In this document: positions 12,301-25,600 of the stretch, one piece after another | How positions within the stretch are numbered: the stretch's first letter is position 1 | How the letters are laid out: every line of letters starts with the position of its first letter | Source of the DNA: Oxyruncus cristatus | Lineage: Eukaryota > Chordata > Aves > Passeriformes > Cotingidae | DNA length: 64,000 nucleotides | NCBI GenBank assembly: GCA_013399855.1 | Contig: VXAY01003767.1 | Span: 62,001 to 126,000 of the forward strand | Direction: 5' to 3' | Notes under the pieces: generated by a model | What the model was told of the DNA's origin: nothing | Seen by the model: the letters and a program-made list of their open reading frames with translations, nothing else | Databases searched by the model: none | Position numbers and translations under genes: made by a program

Positions 12301-12759
12301 AATGAAGAGTGATGTCACAAAGGAAGAATTATTATTTCAGGTGGGAGAAAGAAGCTAAAGCATATTAATTTTTCAGAAACAAAGAAATCAGGTTTTCATA
12401 CAAATATCCTTTGTAATATAGAATAATGGAAATGAAATGCAGCCAACATGTAGTGTGAATACAGGTAGATTTTTTTCTTTAAAGGTGTTTTTCACAGCTG
12501 TACTTCAAGAAGTGGTCTTAAAGGTGACTCAGATAGAAAAAGACAAATGAAGGGTGGAATTGTATCTCAATGGCATGAAAAAGAAAGAAGCTTGAAGGTT
12601 TTATTTATTTGTCTGTTTCCACTTTAATCCTTTTATTATTTAATTTTTCTTCTTTCTTTCTTTATCTTCTCTCTTTTTTTTTTCTGTTTAAAAAATACAT
12701 GGTTTATGTCAATGGGCAACTGAAAAAGTAACTGAGTCATAACAGTTACAACTGACTGA
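6325..12759. other. Long AT-rich unique block, no gene seen
   Basis: No protein family, RNA gene or dispersed repeat is recognised across this 6.4-kb stretch. Open frames are short and scattered on both strands. It contains a 9-base G run at 8705-8713 and a strongly AT-rich segment near 11405-11580. The stretch at 9500-9770 is somewhat less AT-rich but has no recognisable content. Confidence 0.45.
11405..11580. repeat. AT-rich low-complexity segment
   Basis: The sequence is dominated by TATAAATATA-type words with very few G or C bases. No exact tandem unit persists, so this is low complexity and not a clean microsatellite. It may melt easily, but no replication-origin signature is recognisable. 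Confidence 0.6.
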
Positions 12760-13063
12760 ACTATTCTCTATGCTGACCAGTGACAAGACCCAAGGAAATG
12801 TGCTGAAGTTGTGTCAGGGGAGGTTTATGTTAGATATTAGAAAATGGTTCTTCACCCAGAGAGGGGTTGGTTGCTGGAATGGGTTCCCCGGAGAAGTTGT
12901 CACAGCACCAATCCTGACAGAGTTCAAGATATGTTTAAACATGACTCTTGGTCACATGGTGTGACTCTTGGGGATGATCCTGTGCAGGGCTAAGAGTTGG
13001 ACTTTGATGATCCTTGTGGATCGCTTCCAGCTCAGCATATTCTCTGATTCTGTGATTCTATGA
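12760..13063 (+). mobile_element. CR1 LINE 3' end, sense orientation
   Basis: The frame at 12770-12964 encodes the CR1 ORF2 C-terminal block (SDKTQGNVLKLCQGRF, then RKWFFTQRGVGCWNGFPGEV), normally the last part of the LINE polyprotein. It is followed by the CR1 3' UTR (GAGTTGGACTTTGATGATCC) and the tail ATTCTCTGATTCTGTGATTCTATGA. The copy is 5'-truncated just upstream of the C-terminal block. Substitutions are numerous but the frame is still open, because the fragment is short. It is a fossil, not a gene. Confidence 0.92.
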
Positions 13064-13423
13064 CAAGAAAATGAAAACAGAAATTTATTTCTTTTTAGCA
13101 TGTTGAGATTCTTTTTTAGTATCTGGTTAATTTGATTGCTGAAATGCACAATAATAGGAATGTATCTGATGCTTAAAATTCACCAGTGAAATCAGAAAGG
13201 ATGAAATATAGCATTATTCATTTGTAGTAGAATAAAAAATATATAAAAACGCATGCTTAAAAGAAAGCAAAACCAAACACCAAACATACTGTTTCCTGTC
13301 TATCCATACCAATGGTTATATAAAAATGGTTATAAATACCTTTTACATTTTTCTTTTATGGTATCACCCTTAAAATCAGATATACAATTCTACTTATACT
13401 GTCTATGCTGTTATTTAAAAATT
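13064..13423. other. AT-rich spacer between two tail-to-tail CR1 copies
   Basis: Nothing is recognised in these 360 bases. A near-duplicate ATGGTTATA occurs twice around 13311-13335, too short to name. Confidence 0.5.
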
Positions 13424-14475
13424 TAATAGAATCATGGAATCCTGAGTTGGAAAGGACCCATGAAGTTGATCAAAGTCCAGCTCCCGGCACTGCTCAGGAC
13501 AGCCCCAAGTCACACCATGTGCCCAACCGTATTGTCTAAATGCTTCTTGAACTGTGTCAGGCTTGGTGCTGTGCCCACTCTCCTGGGGAGCCTGTTCCAG
13601 TGCCCAACCACCTTTCTTCACCAGGGTGAAGAGCCTTTTCCTAACATCTAGCCTAAACCTCCTCTGACACAGCTTTATGTTTCCTTGGGTCCTGTTGCTG
13701 GTCACCACAGAGAAGAGATCAGTGTCTGCCCCTCCTCTTCCTCTCATAAGGAAGGTTTAGACTGCAATGAGATCTCTCCTCAGTCTCCTCTTTTCCAAGT
13801 TGAACAAACCAAGTGACCTCAACCTGTCCTCATACTTCACTCAGCCACTTTTCTTCCCCTCTATGCTATTCATGATCCTTTTGATACTCTCTAATAGCTT
13901 TATATCCTTCTTATATCGTGTTGCTCAACATAAGGCCACCCCAGTGCAGAGCAGAGCGGGACAATCCCCTCCCTCGACTGGCTGCCAATGCTTTGCCTGA
14001 TGGCCCCCAGGACATGGTTGGCCCTCCTGGCTGCCAGGGCACTGTTGACTCATATTCAGCTTGCCATTGACCAGGAACACCCTAACCCTTTCCATGGCAC
14101 TGGTTTCCAGCATCTCATTACCCAATCTGTTCATACATCCAAGGTATGTAGGTCCAGGTATGGCCCCATCCCAGGTGCAGAATCTGGCACTTGTCCTAGT
14201 TAAACTTGATGTGATTGGTGATTAATCAGTCCTTTAGTTTTTCTAGATCTCTCTGCAAGGCCTCTCTGCTTTCAAGTTATTCAACAGGTCCTCCCAATTC
14301 AGTATCATTGAGTCCTGCATCCAAGCCATTTATGAAGATGTTGAAGAGCACTATCCCTAAGATGAAGCCCAGTAAAACCCCACTGATGGTCAGTCACCAG
14401 ACTGATGTAACAACATTTACTATAACCCTTTGAACCCAGCCCTTGAGGCAATTTCTCATCCATCACACGTGTTTC
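13424..14475 (-). mobile_element. CR1 LINE, about 1 kb of 3' half, antisense
   Basis: It starts on plus with AGAATCATGGAATCCTGAGTTGGAAAGGACC, the reverse complement of the CR1 terminus, and continues through the complement of the 3' UTR and ORF2 C-terminus. A minus frame at 13415-13747 contains SNRTQGNIKLCQRRFRLDVR, the CR1 C-terminal block, and then breaks. The distal part (13900-14460) matches CR1 text on minus such as the leader around CCAGTGCAGAGCAG and the block ending near CAGCCCTTGAGGCAATTTCTC. It does not reach the catalytic reverse transcriptase core. Its sequence is closest to the copy at 32461-33452, so the two probably belong to the same subfamily. Confidence 0.92.
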
Positions 14476-16619
14476 ATATCTCAGATGCTTTACAGAATGT
14501 TTAGATAAATCTGCAGATGAATATATGTGTATTTACAACTCACAGAATTATGAAGTTTAATTCTCCAAAATTAAAAGATATCCTCAAATAAAACTGCCAG
14601 AATTTCTTTTTTTTGGGAAAAAAAATTTTTTTTTTTTTTACTTACAGAACTGAATGCCAAAAAATTTATAAAAGTAAAATCTTGGATCCACTAAAACTAC
14701 TGACAGTTGTTTCACTCATTTCTCCAAGACAATTATTCCCTGATTGATAGTACCCTATATTTTGGCAGAATTTCTCAAACAAAAACTCTGTTTACTTAAT
14801 GCAATTCTCAGAACACTAAAAATATCTAAGGAAATTATTTTATCAAGTTTATTTTAAATACCATAAAATCTATGTAAATGCAAAGTTTTATTGGAATCCC
14901 TTAACACACAGGAGTACCTAGGTGACCCTCTACAAGGCTGAAGAATAATTGGGTGTGAACCAAAGACATTAATAATTCTGAACAAATAGTCCAAGAAATT
15001 GTTTGAGATATATACTAACAATCCTGCTTTATAACAGCATACATTTTCACTAGAATTAGGCTAGTATTGGTTTAAACTAGAGCTAACATAAAACTTCATT
15101 CCAATTAAATTATAAGCAAAAATATCAGTTTAAAACTTTAACATTTGCTTTTTAGAATCTCCCATTATTTTGTTATAAAGTTCTGCATTTTACAAACCCT
15201 TTAATTTTTTTTCACAGAAGTGCTAGAACAGCCAGCTCAGTCTCACATCGTTATTACACAGCAGGGCCTTAAATAAGTTAATTAATTTGCAATTAGTAAT
15301 GTCTCACTTCAAGCTGAGGTCTCACTGAATTGGTTCCTGAAGCTATATGAGTCCCACATACAGTAGTAGTAACTGTATGTTAAACGTAACAGTAATAAAA
15401 TAGTGGATCTGTTTGAATGCTAATTGCTCCTACGAGTCTCATTTCGCACAAAACTCAGTATCAACAGTATTTTGGACTACACCATGTCCTTATTGGAGCA
15501 GGATGGGGAAAGAATAAGAAAAGATCATTTTACTTCTTAAATTCATGCAAACTAGAAAAATAATGGACTTGGAAAGCCAGCTCTCTTTCCTTAGTCCTGG
15601 AGAGATGAGAAGGCTGAGAAAAATGAAAATATGAATTTCCTCTTGTCTCTCCTCACAGATTAGTGTTACTTCCACCGATAAATTTTCAGGCAAGATAGGG
15701 TCTCACAAAACTCTAAGAATTCAAGACAGGAAAAAATAAATGAAAATGTAATAACAGCCCATTTTGTTTTGTTTTCCGTAGATTTTTTGGGACCCAAAAA
15801 ATGCATGCCATGTCCAGTAGGATTTGGTTAAAAAACAGCAACCATTTTTAAATTTCCAAAGAGGTTCTAAACAGAGGCCTAGAACACAGGATGTAAAGTA
15901 GGATAAGACATCTTTTAGGCTTTTTTTTTTTTTGTATATTATGAAAGACTAATTAACAAGGAAATCATTTATCTAGAAAGAAGGTAATTTATTTTGAAAA
16001 AAATCTCTACATGTGCTATACCATTCATGGTGGAATGCAAAAGCTCTGTTTTATATTTCAGAATTTCTCTTAATCATTATCATAAATCCAGCAGGAGAGG
16101 AAAGAAGAAATCTGAAACACCAGGAAGAGGAGGGGAGTGTGACTTTATCAAGAGAGGATGCATCTTAATGACAAAATCAATATCATTATTGTGTCTTGAA
16201 CAACGAAGTTTTCGCATTTTCCTTTTGGTTTCAGAAATCTTCAAACTAGCATAAAAGTGGATAATGAGAACAGGCAAGCTAAGAGACTTTTCTGCCCTTC
16301 TCATTATCTAAGTTTTAGCTTATGTACTTTGCATCTGTTAAGCCAGGTTGGTTTGTTCAGTGAAGCCACTTTGTTTAGAAATCTGCATCTTTTATTTCCT
16401 GTATTTTTGCTGTACCATGTCTTTTTTTCAAAGTGTATTTGCTTTTGATAATAGAATGCCATGGCCTTCACTGATTCATTTAAGAGATCATTGTTTGTTT
16501 TCTTTGAAAAGAATATCTTGGGCCTCTTGAATACAGTAAATAAAATAAGTAGTAGGTGACATATTGTTTAATGTTGATGACTGTGGAAATACATTGCAGC
16601 ACTGGCGTAGCAGTGGACA
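14476..16619. other. AT-rich unique sequence
   Basis: No gene or dispersed repeat is recognised. Adjacent A and T runs lie at 14608-14640 and a T run at about 15920-15933. Short open frames near 15490-15693 and 15994-16304 overlap on opposite strands and have no motif. Confidence 0.5.
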
Positions 16620-17035
16620 CACAGCCCCTCCCAGCTGGCAGAAGTTGCCTAGCAAGGATGTTTAGGACTTTAGTGGTTTGCTTTTCTTGCAAAAGATGAC
16701 TTCACAAACTTTCACTAGGGAAAAAGAGATGGGTGGCAGAAAGCAGCAAGAGCAGGGTGGCTCCCTGGGGGTCAAGGCAACAGAAGCAGACATAGCCCCA
16801 GGCACTGGGAACCTCCCTGGGAATTGGAATGGTCCAAGGTATGCTGGGACATAGGTGCACAGATAGCACGGTGCAGAGCTGGAAATCAGCCCATCTGGGA
16901 TCTTACTGTGTCAGGAGCTGCCAGCCCCAGGGAGCTGCAATGGAGTGCTGGGTTGTGGGTAGGGTGGGAGGAAGGCTGGGCTGTGGTCAGAAACAGGCAG
17001 GGCTAAAACAATGGAGAACAGGTTTTATGTGACAT
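16620..17035. other. GC-rich island in AT-rich DNA, origin unknown
   Basis: The stretch is clearly richer in G and C than its surroundings. It is rich in CAGG, CTGGG and GGGAG words, with few CpGs. CTCCCTGGG recurs at about 16761 and 16813, and CAGGGAGCTG-like words recur near 16914-16938. Two overlapping plus frames of 60 and 67 codons are open but have no motif. It could be an eroded LTR or other retroposon, or a regulatory element. It is not a typical CpG island. Confidence 0.4.
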
Positions 17036-20000
17036 AGTAAAATAGTGGGAAACAAACAACATGTTAGAGATAGTGAAATACCACTGGAAAGGTAGTGTTA
17101 TAGAATGGGATAAATGCAATGATGCAATTTGACAGGCATTTGAGATAAACCTTCATCAAACTTTTTGGTTGAAGGCATTTGACATCACTTTTGTTTTGCC
17201 TACAGCGGTCTCCCTGATACATCCTTGATGAAAGGCTTGTTTCATTTTACAGTGTCTTACTCCAGAGGTTTTATTTTCAGACTTGAACTGTAAGGAAACC
17301 AAGGTTAAAAAAAATCCTTTTAAGGTCTATAAAATTTCTGGTAGGCAGTTGTAGAAACTGCCATTGCATAGATTTTCTGAGGCCACATGTATCTTTAAGC
17401 CTTACCTCCTAGCTTCTCAGGAACTCCTTCCCCAAACCAGAAAAATCACAACAGATCTTTTTTGCAGTCCAATTTCTATGGAGAACACCCAGTGAACTGT
17501 AGAGCCCCCAAATAACACAGTAACTCATACGAACTGAGTTGCAGTCCCAGAGAAAAGAGGATGCTTCAAAGATGGGTGAAAAAGAGCTGACCCAGTTGAA
17601 AAGATGTACACCACACTTTGCCAAATTATCCATGCTATTTATACGTATTGTACACATATAAAATATACAATATACCAAAGGCACAAACAAGGATATTAGA
17701 AGCTCAAAAACATTTTGATATGTTTCCATGCCCAAGGTATTACAAATGGATTGACAATCTAAAGAAAATATCCAGGCACAATTACTGATGGAGACACTAA
17801 CATTTGCAGACAAAACTACATGCTGTGCAATAACTAGTTACCTTGTTTTCAGAAAACAGAAGATGTCTGAACTTGACTGCAAGCATAAAATCTTATACTT
17901 ATAGTAATTACAAATATTTGGCATATGGGATATTGGTTTTTTCTGTCATACTAGGGCTTTTAAATTCCCAGGAGTAATTTCCACAATTTCAGTCTCAGTA
18001 ATTAGAGTCTTAGTTTTCAGTTATGCTAGGAAACTAATATTTGAAAATTTTCCTGTGTTTGTCTATTTACCTGAAAGAAAAGAGTCACAAATATTCTTTA
18101 AAAATCTGAGTCTAACTTGCTCAAGATTGCAGAAGTTCAAGTGTCCAGAATCTCCAAACTCTGTTCCCTAAATATTTCTTTATGTTTCAGATTAAAGAAA
18201 ATGCATAACAAATTAATGTAGTAATCTTTGCTGAAATTCTGGAAATGTCACTAAATGAGATTGCATTTGTTTCTTGGCATTTAAGATAGAACATTAACAT
18301 TTTAATCTGGGATATTAATTTTTTGCTTAGGCTATCTCTGACCTTAACTTTGAAACTGTTTTATTTATAAATGGTCCCGTATTTTAATCAACAATATGAT
18401 ATGAGTTTCTGTGTCTAGTAATAAGCATTGTATTACCCTTCCTAGCTTTTTTTTCCACTCCAAATATTTGATATTCCATTTGTAAAGCATGAAAAAAAGA
18501 GCCAACTTCAGTTTTGAGTTCAGCCCTAGTTTGTTTATGTGTATTGAATCTACCGGATAAAAATATATAGAAATTGGCTGCAGCCTGACAAAGCAGTTGT
18601 TTCTGATTCAGTCTCCCTGAATGATCTCATTTCAGGGTTTTTTTTCACCTAATGAAGTTCTGACCTCACTGACTTTATTTTCACTTTACATGGTGCCTTT
18701 TATGTATCAGACTGAGAGAACTTTCTGAGTTTTCCCTTCTACAAGCAAAATACTTCATGACAATACGGAGAAGTTGGACTGATAGAGAAACACAGAGTTG
18801 ACTTATTTGTGGAGAATTTCATATTAAAGATAAACATATTTTACTTTCTGAGTGGACAGATAAACTGAGTCTGAAAGAAGTGGTAGGTCTAGCTGCTTCA
18901 GGTGAAATTATTCCTGGAAGAGAATAGCTCTTTTGTATAACTGAAGTTTTCAGCTGGAAAGTTGAAACAATCATTTCACATTTGCTTTCCAGAGATCAAT
19001 TTCCATATTAAACATACAACGACAAGGGCTGGAGGTCAAGTTGCGTACTAACCCCTTGGATCCTCCAGTACCTACCTAGCTTCACCCTGATTCCAAACCC
19101 TAAAATACTCAGGGACCTAAGGCACTCCTCTCTTTCATTTACTACTCAGCATGAGGGTTAGTGCAAGAAGTGGTTAATGGCGGAACACCTCAGCATTCAT
19201 CTTCCTGATCCCTACTTGTTTTGTGTGGTAAAGCAAAACTGAAAGAAATATTCCTGAAAAGCAAGCAACAACCTAAAGAATTCTATTTCAGACATGGAGG
19301 GGGTTTACTCACAGGTTTTTTTTCCCTTGGACGTTTTTATAACATTTCAGAGAGCTTTTAGGGGGAGGAAATTTCTATTATTCAGAAAGCACTAACTTTT
19401 CTAAGTTTTATGAAAAGCGGGCAAAATTAGGGAAGTCAACCTACCTTGAAACTAAAGTAATTCACAGTAGCTACTGGAACTACTTCTTCACCTAGTGCTT
19501 GCATGGTGTTTTTCTACATCTCTAAACAAACAAGGACTGAGATTTTTATAACACCTAATTATGACACCTACTTGCAACCCTATATCCTTTATTTCAATCT
19601 TGGAAATTTATTCTATTGATTTGGAATTTTAAAGATTTCTTTTCACAACTCATAAAATTCAATTTTAGGGTGTTCACAGTTTCTGTAATTTCACAATTAA
19701 ATAACCCTGCCTTCAGTTGCTGTGCTGTCAACTGTGTCCTGTTTACCTCTAGAAATACAATATTTTCATTTATTTTAACAGTTTTGATTGAAAAAAAGCC
19801 AAATAGTATTCAAAGATACCTGAAATTTCCACTTTAATCTAGAAATATCTTTTTAAGCTTTTCCCAGGCGTTTGAGACACCATAAACCATCATATTTATT
19901 CAGTATTGAGACTTTGAGTGCAAACCTAAAACTTGTTTTTTTCTAACCCTATGAGACAGACTTATACCTGAAAAAAAATTAAAACATCTCTTTCTCATTG

Positions 20001-22048
20001 TATTTTCAGTTAGACAGGAATTTAAAATTATGTATTTTGTTTTCTATAGTACATTTATCAGCAAACCAGTGTTGTTTAGTCCATAGTATTTTTACCTAAA
20101 TTAAATTCAGTTTTCAGAAAGAAAAAGAAAACAGCAAAAATCACAGTCATCTTTCAGATAAAATCTGAATAACAAAGTGACCATAATACTAGTTGGACAA
20201 AGTTAACATTCATTCAAGAACAACAGTGCTTGACAGATAACATATTTAGGCAGAAAGCCACTCACTCATGCCTCAGAGAAAAACATAAATATCACAAATG
20301 TGGTATGTATACTCACAGTCCTATATAAACCTATAACAAAATCTTGTATCTTTCTATGAATGCAGCATTAACAGCTGGATGGTTTTAATTTGATATTGAG
20401 GAATCTGGTATTGGTTGTTTTTTGGGGGTTTTTTTTAGATCTTTTAATATTCATCTTAATTTCAACAGTACTTCAGAAGTTCCTTTATAAGAATTAACAT
20501 TCAGGAAAAATAGAATGTATTAATAAGTGTATGAAATTGTTTCTAAACATGTTGTACAGTAATGTCTTACCTAATGGCTAAAAAATTCTCTATTATGTTA
20601 CAGAAAGTAACACAAGTAAACCACTGGCTTAATTCGGGATTATTAATTCTTCTGAAGTAAGAAAAACTATTCCCCATTCTGAGGTAATTCTCTGCCCTCA
20701 TTTTATCTTTTCAGTACATAGAGAAATGTCTCTGGTTCATGAAAATTTATTTTTCACCTATAGTATGAAGGATTAAATTGAACATTTTCCTGTCTTCTTT
20801 TTGCATAGAAATGAAAATATACTGTGATGACAACCTATGACAGAACAGTCTTAACTGAAGGATCTTTAAAAAAGTACTATAAGAAATATTCTTGAATTTT
20901 TCCTAACTCTACAGAAGTCTTGGTTTCTCTGACAATGAAAAAAATCTCCATCTCTTTCTTGCTATTAGAAACCAAAAGAAGTATCTCAAGGACCAACTCT
21001 TCTTTCCTCAGCTTTTCTTGACAAACAACCATCTTGCCAAGCTTTCCTATACTAAGACACTAAAGTGTGCACAAAGCAAGGTATATTTTTTTGTTGTTTA
21101 ATATATTTAAAAAAAAAATCATATTATTTAGGTCATTAAAAGACTGAAATAACTGGTGATTTAACAGTGATGAGAAAAAATGTTGAAGCAGAGTCACACT
21201 CAGAAACAAATGGTCCTTTAACTGAATAGCTTAAAAGAAATGTCAAAGTGAGCCATTTACCTAAGAGTGCGTCCTGTAACATATGAAGATATTGCATCTT
21301 TCAATAAAACAAATCAAATCAGATACTTCTCAAAATTCAATGGTTATTAGTGCCAGGAACACTGATAATATTCAATCCTACTAAAGTTGTTAGTGACAAT
21401 GATAAAATACCAACAGGCTGCAAAGGTTTACAATAGTACTTGTACCTTTTCAGGAGTACTCACTACTATTTTGTATTTGCTGCTATTTGACAATGAACTA
21501 TGAGGTTGAGATCTCAAACAAAGGAAAGGATAGTCTCAAAATCACAAGAAAATATACAAAGGAAGGATTAACTATGACAGTACTGTAGACAGTGTAGTGG
21601 CTTACAGTTTCAAGAATACAACTGGAAAAAATTAAAGAGTACAATGTTATATACAGCTGATATGTTATGTCGACAAAGGAAACTGAGAATAATTCTCACA
21701 GAGGGTAATATATTTCACCAGATATGACAGTACACAGAATGCACGTATTTGTCTCCATTTGAGGATGGAGGTAAAGATGTAATTTTTTCAAAGTTGGAGA
21801 GATTTGTTTTCCACCTGTTTAAAAGGAAAGATTACATAAACCATTGAACAGAGATTAGATAAGTTTATATTTTTGTTAGGTTATAGAAATATTATGATAA
21901 AAACTTGTAGTTTCTTTCTTCACAGTATCTTTCATGAATTGGAGACCAAAGTCAGCAAACCCTTTTTACAAAAAAAAAAATATTTTTTTCAGCTCATTCC
22001 TTTTTTCTGGTTTTGATCATGGTAAGAGTATGAAGTAGAACAAGGCCC
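17036..22048. other. AT-rich unique sequence
   Basis: No gene, RNA or repeat family is recognised. The longest frame is on minus at 17409-17813 (134 codons). It is rich in Cys, Phe and Ile, has no acceptor-donor framing and resembles no family I know. Homopolymer runs of 8-10 bases are common (for example near 20425, 21110 and 21970). Confidence 0.5.
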
Positions 22049-22620
22049 TGAAGAGTTAACTCAGAATGCAGGCCTTGCTTTTAGCTGAGGAAATTAAAAT
22101 CCAGGGATTAGCTGGAGATGGTACCGTGCACCAAAAGAATGCTGATACACCTACATAAAGACATAGTTTAGAAAGCACAGAAAGATAAGGGGTGAAATAG
22201 GGGCTTGAGTCCAAGGGTCTTGCAAAATTCACCATGAAGTCAGCAGAATCAAGAGAAAGTTGAAAAGTTCACTGAGGATGAGGAGAGAAAGCGAACCCTA
22301 CCGAGGCCGAAGTAACAGAATCTCCCACCAGAGATCACCCCAAAAAGAAGGACTCCGCCCAGACTCTGCCCCGACTCCGCCTGTTATGAATATTATAACT
22401 AGATGTTGCAATTATATGAATATGTATGTAAAATGTTGCAATCTCTCACAGAAACTGTGTATATTCCTTAATTTGTGCCAAGCACTTCGGAGCTTTGTCT
22501 AGCGCGAGCTGGGGGTTCCCCAACATTGCAATAAATACTTTTGTTGTTTAAAGGCTATAAATTCTGTCTCTAAACAGTTTTATTGTGCCTTTTTGTGGCT
22601 TCAAGTATTTCACCCATAAC
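22049..22620 (+). mobile_element. LTR-like element, probably an endogenous retrovirus solo LTR
   Basis: A GC-richer segment holds a tandem of GACTCYGCCCC units at 22350-22382, a composition often seen in U3. AATAAA lies at 22530-22535, a T/G-rich run follows, and the end reads TTCACCCATAAC near 22611-22620. The layout of U3, polyadenylation signal and short U5 fits an LTR on plus. CCTGAAG occurs at both edges (22047-22053 and 22620-22626) and could be a target duplication, though a 7-bp match can arise by chance. The left edge is a guess. The family is not assigned, and no coding region is attached. Confidence 0.5.
22350..22382 (+). repeat. Three-unit GC-rich tandem inside the LTR-like element
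   Basis: The words GACTCCGCCCA, GACTCTGCCCC and GACTCCGCCTG follow one another directly. Units are 11 bases with one or two differences each. This is the most GC-rich spot for several kilobases around. Confidence 0.75.
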
Positions 22621-22626
22621 CTGAAG

Positions 22627-25600
22627 GCTTTAGAACATCCTTACAGAATTCAGAGTGGGTTTCAGTTCTCCTTCGTCAAAAAATATTCAGTTTCCCAACT
22701 AAGGATATTCAGAAGTGAATATGATAGTCCTAATATTGTTCTTCTCAGTAATTAAGTAACTTCAGACCTAAATTAGTGCTAGGATTACAAGGTTAACCAA
22801 TCGATGAAGTTTCATAAGTATGTCTAACACTGCCCTTACTGTGGTAGAAGCAGAGCTAACAAAACTGACTAGAAGGCTAAGTTCAGCCTCTGTGATATTG
22901 CCTCCTAAAGGCTTTGAATCTCATCTCTCGAATCTCTTAGTCCCTTGTTCTGGTCCTGCCTTGATAGAGTGATTCTCTTCCAGTACATGTGTAGAAGAGC
23001 CAAAAAGAATGTAAGTGTTCCTTGCTTTCTGAATAAATCTCCCTCTTATCTCAATTTGCACTATGGAAAGGTAAGATGAGAGAAGGATCATTGATAATGC
23101 AGAGAGACTTTAACTGCTAGAAACTCACTAATTTAATATGAAGGCAGCCTTGCCTCAGTTTCTTCAAATATAGGTTCTTTGCTTACTCAGGAAATTTTCA
23201 GATGGAGTAAACTTCAGCAGAAAGGACAGGGAAATGTTCAAGCATGATTTCAGCTCACAGTTGGTAGCAACAGCCACTACACTCACACTGAATGTAGCTT
23301 TGAACGATGTATTTAAAACAGAGGAGTTTCACATTAGAACTGAAATACTATTCTTCTTTGTTTCTAAAGTAGGCTGTCTTAAAGCAGCAAGCTATTTAGC
23401 ATGATAAAAGTTAAACAACCAAACTATGTGAATTCGTCATTACCAGCTGTGGCATCACTTACATTTCATACTAACATATTAAAATTTACTGCAATATTTG
23501 AAACATGCAATCAAACTGGAGCCAGATGGAGAAGCTGTTTTGAAGTAGATAAAGTTGCCAAAATAATCCCTATGCTTTTGAAATAACCATGTTAAATATT
23601 CTGAAAGATAGCAACTGATGTTCTCGCTGGCATATATCAATCAATCAATTTGTCTGGTATCATAGTAACTTGAAACTGTACTTCTAGGCCACCTCATACA
23701 AATAGCAATAAAGAATAGGGTTTATGTTTTCAGCCCACACTAATGCCCTAATCAACCATTGTATTTTGGTATTCTGTGGTAAAAGCTGAATAAAACGAAT
23801 TTTACTCTTTTTGTTGAGTATGTGTAGGAATCCTTCAAAATAATCCTTAAAAAAACCCAAACCCAGAACTTGAACAGTAATAAGATGAAAAGCACGTAGG
23901 TCACTCTACAATGTGAAATGATGTAATGTTTGAAAGATTTCCTGGAACTTGGAAAAAAACCCCTAAAACTTAAGTAAACCATTATGTACAAATAATCCAA
24001 GAACGCACTACTACTGACAGTTAACATTATGTATTGTAAGTTTGGAGCTTTAATTTTAACATGTACCACTAACGTATGTATGGTTAGGCACCTGAATTTT
24101 CATTGTATATTTTTCAAGACTGTATTGGTAAGTATTTGCTTGTGTGATAAGAAAGTCATGGGATAGAATAGTGGAGATTTAAGAAATGCCATGAAGTTTC
24201 CATAGTAACACTGTAGTCAGAGTAGACATAGTTTTACTATGAACCTGTAACTAAATGCTGCAAAGGAGAACAAATGAAACTATGTTTCTGGGTAATTAAT
24301 TTACTGTATTTGGGAACCATGAGCAAAAGAAGCTAATGTTTTCTCCCACTGTATATGGAATTCTTATGAAATGACAAGCTCTCATATCATTCTTATATAT
24401 GCAGTAGCTGAGTTCAGAAAATACAACTGAAACTTGTCTGCAAACACATAAAACACAAATACCATAAAAAGTAATAACAAAAACTATGAAGATACTAGAA
24501 TAGAAACACAAACCAAAACGTGGGTCCATTATCCAATGGAAAACAAGATTTTCCAAAATAGATATTATCTCTGATCTTCAGAACCTGGGGTTCTTTATTT
24601 GTTTTCACCAAGAAAAAATGGACTTGACTTCAGCACAATGAAGATTCATCTTTTTCATGATTCCTATCTCAGAACTGGGGTCAGGACACTAGACACTGTA
24701 CACACTGAGACCTGTCAACTTTACTGACTACTGTTTGCCTTTCCTTATTTTAGAGAAGATCAGTCATGAAAGACTATGAGCTTTGTGATAAACAAACATA
24801 AACATTCAAAATTGGTAGCTTGATAGTTGTATTAGTCTACTATAATACTAAAAGTCTGTATTACAGATGGATTTTTTTTTACATGTGACTTCATTGCAGA
24901 TATTTCTGGAAAGAGGTAAAGACATTATAATACAGATAGGTGTAATTTAAGCTTAATGAGAACCACCAGCTTATCAACCACTGAGATACAAAACTTGTGA
25001 TGAAAAGAACTAAATTCCAGTGCCCCGATTATGGCCATAATTTAGGAAATGCAATTTACTGTATTTCAGAGAAGTATACATAATGTACTACTGGAGACAA
25101 GTTATTGAAGAACTTCCATTGCAGACATTAATACCTATGTGTGTGGAAGAAAAGGCTACTACTCATTTCAGAATTTTACACACCATTTCCTGCATTTATC
25201 CCTCCTGGACTTCCAGACTTCAAGTGACTTCCAGATGCAATTGAAACTAGCAGTTTGAAAATGATAGTGTCAATCTAAACTAGATTTAAAATAACCTCCC
25301 AACCAAAAAACAGGTGAATATCTAAGCCCATACTGGTAAGAAAATTAGACCTGTATTTTAGGTTTAAAATCAATTCCTCCCCTTGTTGTAGTTATTTACA
25401 ATAAAAGTTGAATTTAACAATGCAAAGTATCTTTTTCTTCCTTTAGTGAAAATTTAAATGTGGTGTTTAGTTTTAAATTTCACTTATTAATCAGAGGAAA
25501 AAAAAGTTGCTGTTTCTACATAGTCAATTTCTAAGCATTACAACTACTCTGAAAGAGAAACTTGCATGAAATTTTGTTTTGTGAGAAAGCAACTAATACA

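Noticed and set aside
17409..17813. 134-codon minus frame, the longest apart from CR1 remnants
   Set aside because: Composition follows local AT richness, no motif is seen, and no splice or start context supports it.
23140..23180. MIR-like GCCTCAGTTTCTTCA
   Set aside because: Only one short block matches, and the core and flanks do not follow.
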